Shown in pieces: positions 35,506-44,503 of a stretch of 64,000 bases of DNA. The stretch spans positions 99,407 to 163,406 of the forward strand of contig JAQYMQ010000013.1 in NCBI GenBank assembly GCA_028872475.1, written 5' to 3'. The notes under the pieces were generated by a model. The model made no database searches. It saw only the letters and a program-made list of their open reading frames with translations, and was not told the origin of the DNA. The DNA is from Eubacteriales bacterium (GTDB lineage: Bacteria > Bacillota > Clostridia > Peptostreptococcales > Anaerovoracaceae). Both the position numbers and the translations under genes were made by a program. The number at the start of each line of letters is the position of its first letter. The first letter of the stretch is position 1.

Positions 35506-36930
35506 ATGGGCGGTTTTTTTGGTGTTGCCTCTAAGAGAGATTGTCTGTCTGATGTGTTTTTTGGGACAGATTATCATTCGCATCTTGGAACAAAAAGAGG
35601 TGGCATAGCAGCATATGATGAAGGCAAGGGTTTACAACGAGAGATACATAAGATTGAAAACTCCCCTTTTAGGACAAAGTTTGAGCGAATTTATGAAACG
35701 ATGCATGGGAGATCTGCGATAGGCTGTATAAGTGATTCAGATCCACAGCCGTTGTTGATATATTCTAAATTAGGTAATTATGCTATTAGTACGATTGGTG
35801 TAATCAATAACAAAGAAGAAATCGTACAGAAGTATTTGTTCGCTAAATCTTGTCATGTTAATGCAATGAGCGGAAGTCAAATTAATTCTACAGAGATTGT
35901 AGCATTTTTGATTAATCAAAAGGATAGTATTGAAGATGGTATTCGTTTTGCTCAAGAGATAATTGACGGTACAGCTTCTGTTTTGATTTTAAAGGATAAT
36001 GGAGATATTATCGCTGGTAGAGACTTGCTTGGACGTATTCCTATCACTATCTGTGAGGGTGAAGATGGCAATTGTGTTACATTTGAAACTTTTGCTGCAG
36101 AAAAACTTGAATATACACCTGTAAGAAATTTAGGACCTGGTGAAATTGTTAAGGTGACTGCTGACGATATAACTACAATAAAAGAGCCAGAGAAGAAGTG
36201 TAGGATATGTGCATTTTTGTGGACTTATTACGGCTATCCTACATCTGATTATGAAGATATCAACGTTGAGATAATGAGATACAATAATGGCAGAATAATG
36301 GCTAGAGACGAGAAAAAACCTGAGATTTTTGATACTATAGATTATATAGGGGGAATGCCTGATTCAGGAACTCCTCATGCTATAGGTTATTCAAATGGAT
36401 GCCAGAAACCATTTTCTAGACCTTTTATTAAATATACTCCTACGTGGCAAAAGAGTTTTACTGTTGCTAAGCAGGAAGACAGAAATAAGGTTGCGAGAAT
36501 GAAGCAGGTTGCAATTCCGGGACTTATTAGAGATAAGAAAATGCTTCTTGTAGATGATTCAATTGTGAGAGGTACACAGCTTAGAGAGACAGTTAAGTTT
36601 TTGTATAAGAGTGGTGCAAAAGAAGTTCATATGAGATCAGCTTGTCCACCGATTATGTATAGCTGTAAATATCTAAATTTTACTAGAACGACTAATGAGA
36701 TGGAGTTAGTTTCCAGACGAATCATTATGGAACTAGAAGGCGAAGAAGGTCTAAAGCATATAGATGAATATTCTGATGGCAATACTCAAAGAGGGAAGCA
36801 GCTGAGAGATTTGATAGCGAAAAAGCTAGGCTTTGATTCTTTAGATTTTCAGACTTTGGATGGAATGATTGAAGCGATAGGCTTAGATAAGGAAGATGTT
36901 TGTACATATTGTTGGAATGGAAAGGAATAG
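35506..36930 (+). CDS. purF: Amidophosphoribosyltransferase-like PurF without N-terminal Cys
   Basis: 474 residues in the PurF place of the operon. The phosphoribosyltransferase domain is intact, with the PRPP motif [17 protein letters not shown]. Likely Fe-S cysteines are present ([26 protein letters not shown]). The N-terminal glutaminase domain is abnormal: it begins MGGFFGVAS where the family has MCG, so the nucleophile Cys is Gly. The RGQE and GHxRYST segments read KRGGIAA and [13 protein letters not shown], and the oxyanion NG is NN. An in-frame TAG four codons upstream rules out a longer N-terminus. Either ammonia is the nitrogen donor, or this is a distinct clostridial PurF class. SD GGAG at 35495. 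Confidence 0.85.
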   Translation: MGGFFGVASKRDCLSDVFFGTDYHSHLGTKRGGIAAYDEGKGLQREIHKIENSPFRTKFERIYETMHGRSAIGCISDSDPQPLLIYSKLGNYAISTIGVINNKEEIVQKYLFAKSCHVNAMSGSQINSTEIVAFLINQKDSIEDGIRFAQEIIDGTASVLILKDNGDIIAGRDLLGRIPITICEGEDGNCVTFETFAAEKLEYTPVRNLGPGEIVKVTADDITTIKEPEKKCRICAFLWTYYGYPTSDYEDINVEIMRYNNGRIMARDEKKPEIFDTIDYIGGMPDSGTPHAIGYSNGCQKPFSRPFIKYTPTWQKSFTVAKQEDRNKVARMKQVAIPGLIRDKKMLLVDDSIVRGTQLRETVKFLYKSGAKEVHMRSACPPIMYSCKYLNFTRTTNEMELVSRRIIMELEGEEGLKHIDEYSDGNTQRGKQLRDLIAKKLGFDSLDFQTLDGMIEAIGLDKEDVCTYCWNGKE

Positions 36931-36934
36931 GGAT

Positions 36935-37981
36935 ATGTCTGTAAAATCAAAATCAGATAGTTATGCAAGTGCAGGTGTTGATATAACTGCAGGATATAGA
37001 GCAGTTGAGCTAATGAAGAAACACGTTGCTAAGACGATGACTCCGGGAGTTTGTTCAGATGTTGGCGGGTTTGGCGGGTTGTTTGAACTTGACATTGAAG
37101 GCATTAAAAAACCAGTTCTAGTTAGTGGTACTGACGGTGTAGGTACAAAGCTAAAGCTTGCATTTTTGCTTGATAAGCATGATACAGTTGGTATTGACTG
37201 CGTTGCAATGTGTGTGAATGATATTATTTGTTGCGGCGCAAAGCCATTGTTTTTCCTAGATTATATTGCTTGTGGAAAGAATTATCCTGAAAAGATAGAG
37301 CAGATTGTAAAGGGTGTTGCTGAGGGATGTGTAATGTCCGGAGCAGCTCTTATTGGTGGTGAAACGGCGGAAATGCCGGGATTTTATCCAATAGATGAAT
37401 ACGACCTTGCCGGATACTCTACAGGTGTTGTAGATAAAGAAAAGATTGTTGATCACAAGACAATGCAAGAGGGAGACATAATTATTGCTTTGGCATCTAG
37501 CGGTGTTCATTCTAACGGATTTTCATTAGTGAGAAAGGTGTTTGATGTGGAAAATGCTGATTTAACTACACCTTTAGATGAGTTAAATGGTGTTTCTTTA
37601 GGAGATGCACTGCTTGCTCCTACAAAGATATACGTTAAGTCTGTATTGGCATTGCTTGAGGAAGTAAAAGTTAGAGCAATCTCACATATTACAGGTGGTG
37701 GATTCTACGAGAATATTCCAAGAAGTATACCGGAAGGTTTCTGTGCAAATGTTATTAAGAATGCTGTTAAAGTTTTACCAATTTTTAAATTAATTGCAGA
37801 AAAAGGTGGAATTAGCGAATCAGATATGTTTAACACATTTAATATGGGTGTTGGAATGACAATTGTTGTGCCTGCGGATTCAAAGGACAAAGCTATTGAG
37901 ATATTGAAGTCTCACGGTGAAGATGCTTACGTTATCGGTACAATAATTAAAGATGATGAAGATAAAGTGAAAATTATTTAA
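36935..37981 (+). CDS. purM: Phosphoribosylformylglycinamidine cyclo-ligase
   Basis: 348 residues of AIR synthetase: [67 protein letters not shown] and [18 protein letters not shown]. Closes the imidazole ring with ATP. Start at 36935 after AAAGGAATAGGG; an ATG at 36896 is inside purF. It follows purF by 4 bases. Confidence 0.96.
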   Translation: MSVKSKSDSYASAGVDITAGYRAVELMKKHVAKTMTPGVCSDVGGFGGLFELDIEGIKKPVLVSGTDGVGTKLKLAFLLDKHDTVGIDCVAMCVNDIICCGAKPLFFLDYIACGKNYPEKIEQIVKGVAEGCVMSGAALIGGETAEMPGFYPIDEYDLAGYSTGVVDKEKIVDHKTMQEGDIIIALASSGVHSNGFSLVRKVFDVENADLTTPLDELNGVSLGDALLAPTKIYVKSVLALLEEVKVRAISHITGGGFYENIPRSIPEGFCANVIKNAVKVLPIFKLIAEKGGISESDMFNTFNMGVGMTIVVPADSKDKAIEILKSHGEDAYVIGTIIKDDEDKVKII

Positions 37982-37995
37982 TTTTGTTAATTAGG

Positions 37996-38032
37996 AATAT
38001 GACATGAGCAATAATGTTAGTGTCATATTTTA
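37996..38032 (+). terminator. Possible weak terminator after purM
   Basis: AATATGACA (37996-38004) pairs with TGTCATATT (38021-38029) around a 16-base loop, followed by TTAATATTT. The broken T-run makes it a weak or partial terminator. Confidence 0.4.
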
Positions 38033-38160
38033 ATATTTAAATAAGTTAATTAGAATGATTTCTTGTTTAACACAGTTCGATAAAATTCAGTTAAAAATAA
38101 AAATAATTTATTTCATAAAAAAATTGTAGCTGTATATGGCTAAATAAGGGAGATTACTTA

Positions 38161-38769
38161 ATGAAAAAAATTAAAGTGGCTGTTTTAGTGTCTGGTGGCG
38201 GCACAAATTTACAAGCTATACTTGATGCCGAAAAAGATGGAATAATTGCTAATGCAAATGTGGATTTGGTTATTTCAAATAAAGCAGGTGCATATGCTTT
38301 AGAAAGAGCAAAAAACTACGGTGTTGCTACAAAAACTATTATTAAAAAAAATTTCGAATCAGCAGAAGCTTTTGAAGATGCAATTATCGATGCTTTAAAG
38401 GAGAGAAATATTGATTTAATAGTATTAGCAGGGTTTATGTCAATATTGAGCAAGAAATTTACAGATACCTTTAAGGATAGAATTATCAATGTTCACCCGT
38501 CTCTCATCCCTTCGTTTTGTGGAGATGGCTTCTACGGTTTAAAGGTCCATGAAAAGGCTTTAGAATACGGAGTTAAAGTTACAGGTGCTACTGTGCATTT
38601 TGTAAACGAAATAACTGATGGAGGAACAATTATCGCTCAAAAAGCGGTTGAAATACAGTTAGGAGATACGCCGGAGATTTTACAAAAAAGGGTTATGGAA
38701 GAGGCTGAATGGATTTTATTGCCGCAAGCAATAGAAGAAGTTTCAAAAGATTTATTGTTGGCGAAGTAG
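38161..38769 (+). CDS. purN: Phosphoribosylglycinamide formyltransferase
   Basis: 202 residues. KVAVLVSGGGTNLQAI, LVISNKAGAYALERA, LAGFMSILSKKF, and the catalytic region INVHPSLIPSF with GVKVTGATVHFVNEITDGG. Uses 10-formyl-THF to formylate GAR. Separated from purM by 179 bases with a possible weak terminator, so it may have its own promoter. Confidence 0.95.
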   Translation: MKKIKVAVLVSGGGTNLQAILDAEKDGIIANANVDLVISNKAGAYALERAKNYGVATKTIIKKNFESAEAFEDAIIDALKERNIDLIVLAGFMSILSKKFTDTFKDRIINVHPSLIPSFCGDGFYGLKVHEKALEYGVKVTGATVHFVNEITDGGTIIAQKAVEIQLGDTPEILQKRVMEEAEWILLPQAIEEVSKDLLLAK

Positions 38770-38882
38770 ATAGGTTTTTAGTTCAACTTAGATAAATTAT
38801 AAATTGATAAAATGGTGCTAAATATTGAAAATAAGGAAATAGTTAGCAAAAATAAAATATTAAGTAAAAGTGGAGAAGTGAC

Positions 38883-39593
38883 ATGAGTATATATGATGTA
38901 AAAAGTTTTAAAGAACTTGTTGAAGGAAATTCTTACGTTGGTAGAGGTATCGTTGTAGGAAAGACAGAAGATAATAAGTTGGCAATGGCATATTTTATCA
39001 TGGGTAGAAGCGAAAATAGCAGAAACAGAGTTTTTGTTGAAAAGGATAACGCTTTATTTACTGAACCTTTTGATGTATCTAAGGTTGAAGATCCAAGTTT
39101 GATAATTTACGCTGCTATGAGAGACCATGAGAATAAGATTATCGTTACAAATGGCGACCAAACAGACACAATATATGAAGGCATTAAAGAGGGTTTAGGT
39201 TTTGGTAAAGCTTTAAAGAGTAGGGAGTTTGAACCTGATGCACCTAACTTTACGCCAAGAATAAGTGCGATGATTAAAAGATGTGACGCGTCATATAAGA
39301 TGAGTATATTAAAGAGTGCTGATGCTGAGGGTACAGCTTGTAATAGATATATATTTGACTATACATCATTACCTGGAGTTGGACATTTTATTCATACATA
39401 TAATTGTGATGGTAATCCATTGCCAACATTTACAGGTGAACCAAAGAGAGTAAAGATTGCTTCAGATATCGATACATTTACAAATGAAATATGGGAAGCA
39501 TTAAACGATGAAAATAAAATATCTTTATTTACAAGATTTATTAACTTAGAAGATGCAACCGAAGAGAGAAGACTAATAAATAAAAATAAGTAA
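38883..39593 (+). CDS. purO: IMP cyclohydrolase, PurO-like stand-alone enzyme
   Basis: 236 residues matching the PurO-type IMP cyclohydrolase (PF07826), not the MGS-like domain of PurH: GRGIVVGKTEDNKLAMAYFIMG, SENSRNRVF, DPSLIIYAAMR, and APNFTPRISAMI with a late LPGVGHFIHTYNCDG. Closes FAICAR to IMP, the last purine step. First recognised in archaea, also known in Clostridia. It precedes the separate AICAR transformylase gene, which makes its substrate. GGAGAAG precedes the ATG. Confidence 0.88.
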   Translation: MSIYDVKSFKELVEGNSYVGRGIVVGKTEDNKLAMAYFIMGRSENSRNRVFVEKDNALFTEPFDVSKVEDPSLIIYAAMRDHENKIIVTNGDQTDTIYEGIKEGLGFGKALKSREFEPDAPNFTPRISAMIKRCDASYKMSILKSADAEGTACNRYIFDYTSLPGVGHFIHTYNCDGNPLPTFTGEPKRVKIASDIDTFTNEIWEALNDENKISLFTRFINLEDATEERRLINKNK

Positions 39594-39708
39594 GTTATAT
39601 TGACGTATTTGTAAAACGAGTAAAGTCTTATGCTGTTAATTGATGTGAGCAGTGAAGCTTAGCTAAAATATTTACTATATTTAAATGGAGTTATATAGGA
39701 GAATTGAA

Positions 39709-40893
39709 ATGAAAGAATTTGAATTAAAGTATGGCTGTAATCCAAATCAAAAGCCGGCTAAAATTTTTATGCAAGATGGAAGTGAATTGCCTATTAAAAT
39801 ATTGAATGGAAAACCGGGGTTTATTAACTTTTTAGATGCATTTAACAGTTGGCAACTTGTAAAAGAATTGAAAGATATTTTAGGAATGCCTGCGGCAACT
39901 TCATTTAAACATGTGAGTCCTACATCGGCGGCTGTTGGAACAAAATTGTCTGATACATTAAAGAAAGTTTATTTTGTAGATGACATTGAAGGGTTAGATG
40001 ATTCGCCTCTTGGATGTGCTTATGCGAGAGCTAGGGGGACAGACAGAATGTGTTCATTTGGTGACTGGGTGGCATTATCTGATGTGTGTGATGTTGTGAC
40101 GGCTAAGATGCTTAGTAGGGAAGTTTCAGATGGTGTAATAGCTCCTGGATATGAGCCTGAAGCTTTAGAAATTTTAAAGGGAAAGAGAAATGGCAATTAT
40201 AATGTTGTAGAAATTGATCCAAACTATGTGCCCGCACAGCAGGAAACTAAACAGGTTTATGGTATTACCTTTGAGCAGGGAAGAAATAATTTCAGAATTG
40301 ATGGAAGCTTGCTTGAAAATATTGTAACAAATAATAAAGAGATGACAGAAGAAGCTAAGAGGGACTTGATTATAGCACTTATCACTTTAAAATACACTCA
40401 GTCAAACTCAGTTTGCTATGCGGTAGATGGTCAGGCTATAGGTGTTGGAGCAGGTCAGCAATCTAGGGTGCACTGTACTAGACTTGCAGGCTCAAAGGCT
40501 GACACTTGGTTCTTGAGACAGCACGATAAAGTTCTTAATTTACCATTTAAAGAAGATATTAGAAGACCTGACAGAGATAATGTAATTGATGGATACATTA
40601 ATAAGAATGAAGAAGATGTGTGTGCTGACGGTAATTGGCATAAGTACTTTACTGAAAAGCCGGAACCACTTACTGAAAAAGAGATTAGAGAATATCTTGA
40701 TACGAAGGATGGAGTTGCACTAGGATCAGATGCATTCTTCCCATTTAGCGATAATATTGAAAGAGCTTATAAAAGTGGTGTAAAATATATAGCGCAGCCG
40801 GGTGGTTCTATTAGAGACGACATTGTTATTGAGTGCTGTGATAAATATGGCATGGCGATGGCATTTACAGGAATGAGACTTTTCCATCATTAA
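39709..40893 (+). CDS. Stand-alone AICAR transformylase
   Basis: 394 residues matching only the AICAR formyltransferase part of PurH: LKYGCNPNQKPAKIF, the catalytic Lys-His in TSFKHVSPTSAAVG, ARARGTDRMCSFGD, IALITLKYTQSNSVCYAVDGQAIGVGAGQQSRVHC, and DAFFPFSDNIERAYKSGVK near the end. It lacks the IMP cyclohydrolase (MGS) domain of normal PurH; the PurO-like gene just before supplies that activity. Start at 39709 after TAGGAG; an ATG at 39685 has no SD. Confidence 0.92.
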   Translation: MKEFELKYGCNPNQKPAKIFMQDGSELPIKILNGKPGFINFLDAFNSWQLVKELKDILGMPAATSFKHVSPTSAAVGTKLSDTLKKVYFVDDIEGLDDSPLGCAYARARGTDRMCSFGDWVALSDVCDVVTAKMLSREVSDGVIAPGYEPEALEILKGKRNGNYNVVEIDPNYVPAQQETKQVYGITFEQGRNNFRIDGSLLENIVTNNKEMTEEAKRDLIIALITLKYTQSNSVCYAVDGQAIGVGAGQQSRVHCTRLAGSKADTWFLRQHDKVLNLPFKEDIRRPDRDNVIDGYINKNEEDVCADGNWHKYFTEKPEPLTEKEIREYLDTKDGVALGSDAFFPFSDNIERAYKSGVKYIAQPGGSIRDDIVIECCDKYGMAMAFTGMRLFHH

Positions 40894-40961
40894 TAAGTAT
40901 GCTTATGTGAAGAATGATATACTTAGATTAGCCGATAATTTAGACTGATTTGGAGGGTATT

Positions 40962-41438
40962 ATGTCGATAGAGATTGCAAGAAAACATTTAGAAAAATAT
41001 GGGTTGGAAGATAAAATTTTAGAGTTTGATGTGTCAAGTGCAACAGTTGAGCTTGCTGCGGAAGCAGTTGGTACAGAGCCTCAGAGAATTTGTAAGACAA
41101 TTTCGTTTAAAAAGCCTGAAGGTGGGGCAATCTTAGTTCAAACAGCAGGAGATACAAAGATCAAAAATGGTAAATTTAAGGGAACGTTTGGCTTTAAGGC
41201 TAAGATGTTACCAGCGGAGGAAGTAGAGCTTTATACAAATCATCAAATTGGTGGCGTTTGCGGTTTTGGTATTACCAACAAAGAAACTGAAATTTATGTT
41301 GATGAGAGTTTAAAGAGATTTGCAACAGTTTTCCCAGCTTGTGGAAGTAGTAATAGCGCTATCGAGTTAACTCCGGAAGAAGTGTTTAAATATTCGGAAG
41401 CTCTTGATTGGGTTGATGTTTGTGACATTATTGAATAA
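40962..41438 (+). CDS. YbaK/ProX-family aminoacyl-tRNA deacylase
   Basis: 158 residues of the YbaK/EbsC editing-domain family: SATVELAAEAVGTEPQRICKTISF with the conserved Lys, LVQTAGDTKIK, VCGFGITNKETEIYVDESLKRF and VFPACGSSNSAIELTPEE. Hydrolyses mischarged tRNAs such as Cys- or Ala-tRNA-Pro. GGAGGG at 40952-40957 fixes the ATG at 40962. The gap before dfx contains no terminator that I see. Confidence 0.85.
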   Translation: MSIEIARKHLEKYGLEDKILEFDVSSATVELAAEAVGTEPQRICKTISFKKPEGGAILVQTAGDTKIKNGKFKGTFGFKAKMLPAEEVELYTNHQIGGVCGFGITNKETEIYVDESLKRFATVFPACGSSNSAIELTPEEVFKYSEALDWVDVCDIIE

Positions 41439-41496
41439 TTAAATTTTTGAAAAATATAATTAACAAAAAATATTAAAATATTTTCATTTTATGTGA

Positions 41497-41523
41497 TTGC
41501 TTTTGATATATATTGTATATAAT
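41497..41523 (+). promoter_or_regulatory. Candidate promoter of the desulfoferrodoxin gene
   Basis: TATAAT at 41518-41523 with TTGCTT at 41497-41502 (15-base spacer, short). The surrounding TTGATATATATTGTATATAA is AT-rich and partly palindromic; a PerR-like operator is possible but not convincing. Confidence 0.35.
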
Positions 41524-41585
41524 ATAGTCAAGAAGGATTTATCTATTAACAATATTATTTATATATTGTCGAAAGGAGAAATGAA

Positions 41586-41960
41586 ATGAAAAAGTTTTAT
41601 GTATGTGAGCATTGTGGAAACATAGTAACAAAAATTATAGACTCAGGTGTACCTTTAGTATGTTGTGGTACTGAAATGAAGGAACTAGTTCCAAATACAA
41701 CTGATGCTGCTGGCGAAAAGCACGTTCCTGAAGTTAAGGTTGAAGGAAATGTACTAACAGCACACGTTGGTAGTGTAACTCACCCAATGGAAGAAAAGCA
41801 TTACATTCAGTTTATCTTTGTAGAAACTGAGACAGGTGGACATAAGAAAGAATTAAAGCCTGGTGAAGAACCAACATTTGTTGTAAACCTAGGAGATGAA
41901 AAACCGGTAGCTGTTTATGAATACTGCAATCTACACGGATTATGGAAGGTAGAGTTATAA
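41586..41960 (+). CDS. dfx: Desulfoferrodoxin (superoxide reductase)
   Basis: 124 residues. The desulforedoxin-like centre I has Cys7, Cys10, Cys26 and Cys27. The centre II [Fe(His)4Cys] site has His46, His66, His72, Cys114 and His117, with the conserved EEKH and CNLHG. Reduces superoxide to peroxide without releasing O2, typical of strict anaerobes. A GAAAGGAGAA SD precedes the ATG, and a strong terminator follows, so it is a single-gene unit. Confidence 0.95.
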   Translation: MKKFYVCEHCGNIVTKIIDSGVPLVCCGTEMKELVPNTTDAAGEKHVPEVKVEGNVLTAHVGSVTHPMEEKHYIQFIFVETETGGHKKELKPGEEPTFVVNLGDEKPVAVYEYCNLHGLWKVEL

Positions 41961-42010
41961 TTTTTACTTTTATAAAATAAAGGTTATATTATATCGATAG
42001 TTAAAAAACA

Positions 42011-42047
42011 AAAAAGAGATTATAAGCGAAGCTTGTAATCTCTTTTT
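42011..42047 (+). terminator. Strong intrinsic terminator after dfx
   Basis: A 17-bp stem with one G-U pair (42011-42027 with 42031-42047), a GAA loop and a terminal T5. Confidence 0.88.
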
Positions 42048-42133
42048 GATTTAGTTTTGAGTTGTATACAGTATGGAGTTAGATGGCTAAAACTTGTAAA
42101 AATTATATTGTTAGTGTATAATTTTTAAATATT

Positions 42134-42817
42134 ATGAATGGAAATAAAAATAGAATTTTTAAAAATATAAATAAAAGAATAGCTATTTGTCTGATTTTAT
42201 GCTTAATAGTAAACTGCTCTGTGTATTGGATTACACAGTTTTTGATGAGCAATGATTATCATTATGACCTTACGATAGCTTTTGATATGGCAGTGCCATT
42301 GCAACCTTGGTGGGTAATTATATATGTGCTAAGCTTTCCATTTTGGGCAGTAATGTATATTATTATTGCAAGAGAAGGTGAAGAGCAATGTGCAAAGCTC
42401 GTAATTACTGACATAGTAGCGAAAATAATATGTGGTGTGTTTTTTGTGCTCATGCCGACAACTATTGCAAGACCAGAGTTAGGCAATAGTCTGGGTGATT
42501 ATTTGCTAAGTATTATATACGGTGTAGATATGCCATATAATCTTTTTCCATCTATTCATTGCCTTGTTAGTTGGCTTTGCTTTATTGGAATAAGAAAAGA
42601 AAAGAATGCGAGTTTTAAATTAAAACTATTTACATGTATATTTGCAATTGCAATATGTTTATCGACGCAGCTGACAAAACAGCATTATATCGTTGATTTG
42701 GTGTCGGGTATAGCTATGGCTGAGGGTTTGTATTGGTTGGTAGAGCATGTTAAATTTAAGGACAAGCCTGTATATCAAGGTGTTGTCAACTTTTTAAGAA
42801 AAGAAAAATATGAATAA
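42134..42817 (+). CDS. PAP2-family membrane phosphatase
   Basis: 227 residues with six membrane helices. PAP2 catalytic motifs in the second half: PSIHC (His nucleophile region, FPSIHCLVSW) and KQHYIVDLVSG (motif with the second His and Asp). Such enzymes dephosphorylate phosphatidate or related lipid phosphates. No clear SD before the ATG. It overlaps the next gene by 8 bases and heads a four-gene lipid operon. Confidence 0.8.
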   Translation: MNGNKNRIFKNINKRIAICLILCLIVNCSVYWITQFLMSNDYHYDLTIAFDMAVPLQPWWVIIYVLSFPFWAVMYIIIAREGEEQCAKLVITDIVAKIICGVFFVLMPTTIARPELGNSLGDYLLSIIYGVDMPYNLFPSIHCLVSWLCFIGIRKEKNASFKLKLFTCIFAIAICLSTQLTKQHYIVDLVSGIAMAEGLYWLVEHVKFKDKPVYQGVVNFLRKEKYE

Positions 42818-43844
42818 AAAACGAACTATATTTAATATAATATTTTTGGTGATATGCTTTGCAGTTACTATGTACTATGTTTTTAGAGGAGAAGATTTAG
42901 AAGCTGTACACAGGAATATGCAATATGCAAATTCACTATATTGGATTGTCGGAGTAGGATTTGTAATAATTTTCATTGTTTGTGAAGCATGGATTTTGGA
43001 TTATCTTTTGAAAATATTCGGACAAAAGATAAAGTTTACACATTGTTGTATGTATTCATTTGTAGGGTTTTTCGTAAGTTGTATAACACCATCGGCGAGT
43101 GGAGGTCAGCCAGCGCAGATGGTATTTATGAAGAAAGATAATATACCATTACATGAATCTACCATAGTGCTTATGATGGTAACGATAACATATAAGGCAG
43201 TATTGGTGTTGTATGGTCTTTTGCTCGTGATTATAAGACCTACAAGTATTATGAACTTCTTGGGTGATGCTGTTTTTTGGGTTTATCTAGGGATATTTCT
43301 AAATGTTGTTGTAGTTGGTGCAATGATATTGCTTACGGTTAAGCCGATGATAATGAGACATATTGTAGTTTTTATTTTTTCGGCATTACATAAAATAACT
43401 AATTCTGACAGACTGGAAAAATTAAAATTTAGAGTGGAACGCGCAATGGAAGCTTATGTAGAAAAGGCAGAATTTATGATTACGCATAAGCTGACTATGT
43501 TGAAGATTTTTGTTATAACTTTTGTACAAAGGACGATATTGTTCGCTATAACATTCCTTGTATTCTTATCATTTGGCATTAAAGGTGCAGGACTTGTGGA
43601 TGTAACGGCATTACAAGGTTTGATATCGGTAGCTGTAGATATGCTTCCTTTACCGGGTGGTATGGGGATAAGTGAACATTTATTTTTAATTATTTTTGAG
43701 CCAATGGTTGGTTCTGATATGACTATTCCTATTATGATTGTAAGTAGAGGGATAAGTTATTATACACAGTTAGTGATGAGTGCATTGGTTTCAGCAATTG
43801 CATATATAAATTTTTTTGGGAGAAGGAGAAATAGAGCACTATGA
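42810..43844 (+). CDS. Flippase-like (LPG synthase transmembrane / UPF0104) membrane protein
   Basis: 344 residues, eight membrane helices of the lysylphosphatidylglycerol-synthase TM family (YbhN/AglD type). Hallmarks: FVGFFVSCITPSASGGQPAQM and, late, DMLPLPGGMGISEH. The aminoacyl-transferase domain of MprF is missing, so this is the membrane-only kind, proposed to flip lipids. It lies between a PAP2 phosphatase and PssA, overlapping the neighbours by 8 and 4 bases, which supports a role in lipid metabolism. Confidence 0.82.
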   Translation: MNKKRTIFNIIFLVICFAVTMYYVFRGEDLEAVHRNMQYANSLYWIVGVGFVIIFIVCEAWILDYLLKIFGQKIKFTHCCMYSFVGFFVSCITPSASGGQPAQMVFMKKDNIPLHESTIVLMMVTITYKAVLVLYGLLLVIIRPTSIMNFLGDAVFWVYLGIFLNVVVVGAMILLTVKPMIMRHIVVFIFSALHKITNSDRLEKLKFRVERAMEAYVEKAEFMITHKLTMLKIFVITFVQRTILFAITFLVFLSFGIKGAGLVDVTALQGLISVAVDMLPLPGGMGISEHLFLIIFEPMVGSDMTIPIMIVSRGISYYTQLVMSALVSAIAYINFFGRRRNRAL

Positions 43845-44497
43845 TAGGATTTTATAATTATACAGTAATATTAACTTATATGAGTTTGGCTTCATCCGTA
43901 TTAGGTATGATCCTAGCTTTTAACGGACACTTTAGACTTGCAATAATGTGTTTAGCGCTTTCGGGTCTTTTCGATATGTTTGATGGCAAGGTTGCCAGAA
44001 CGAAGAAGAATCGTAGCGAAGATGAAAAAATGTTTGGTGTGCAATTAGACTCCTTGTGTGATGTTGTATGTTTTGGGTTTTATCCTGCTATATTGTGCTA
44101 TTCACTTGGTATGAGGGGATATGTAGCTATTGCTGTAATTGTGTTTTATGTAACATGTGCAGTTATTAGGCTTGCATTTTTCAACGTTTTAGAGATTAAC
44201 AGGCAAAAGGTAGAAGGTGGTGCTAATAAGTTTTATCATGGACTTCCTGTAACATCTATTGCGGTAATTTTACCGATTGTATTTCTTCTAAACTTTATGA
44301 TGTCAATTGAAATGTTTTATTTGGTGTTGGTATTTACGTTCGCTATAACAGGCTTGGCATTTATAATCGATTTTAAACTTAGAAAGCCTAATAATAAGGA
44401 ATTATTTATTCTAGTTATAATTGTTGCTGTTGTCGTAATAGCGAGCTTGAATTATAGAAATTATGTAATGATACATCCGCCGACATTCTTCTATTAG
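43841..44497 (+). CDS. pssA: CDP-diacylglycerol--serine O-phosphatidyltransferase
   Basis: 218 residues of the CDP-alcohol phosphatidyltransferase family. Catalytic motif DGKVART followed by GVQLDSLCD (DGxxAR...GxxxDxxxD), then six membrane helices and the PssA-type KFYHGLPVTSIAVILPI segment. Makes phosphatidylserine from CDP-DAG and serine. It overlaps the flippase-like gene and is followed by psd, so PssA-Psd give phosphatidylethanolamine. Serine comes from the serA-serC pathway at 2.7-5.2 kb. Confidence 0.9.
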   Translation: MIGFYNYTVILTYMSLASSVLGMILAFNGHFRLAIMCLALSGLFDMFDGKVARTKKNRSEDEKMFGVQLDSLCDVVCFGFYPAILCYSLGMRGYVAIAVIVFYVTCAVIRLAFFNVLEINRQKVEGGANKFYHGLPVTSIAVILPIVFLLNFMMSIEMFYLVLVFTFAITGLAFIIDFKLRKPNNKELFILVIIVAVVVIASLNYRNYVMIHPPTFFY

Positions 44498-44503
44498 GAA
44501 TAT

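Noticed and set aside
41503..41525. PerR operator at the dfx promoter
   Set aside because: The sequence is AT-rich and only loosely palindromic; it does not match TTATAATNATTATAA well enough.
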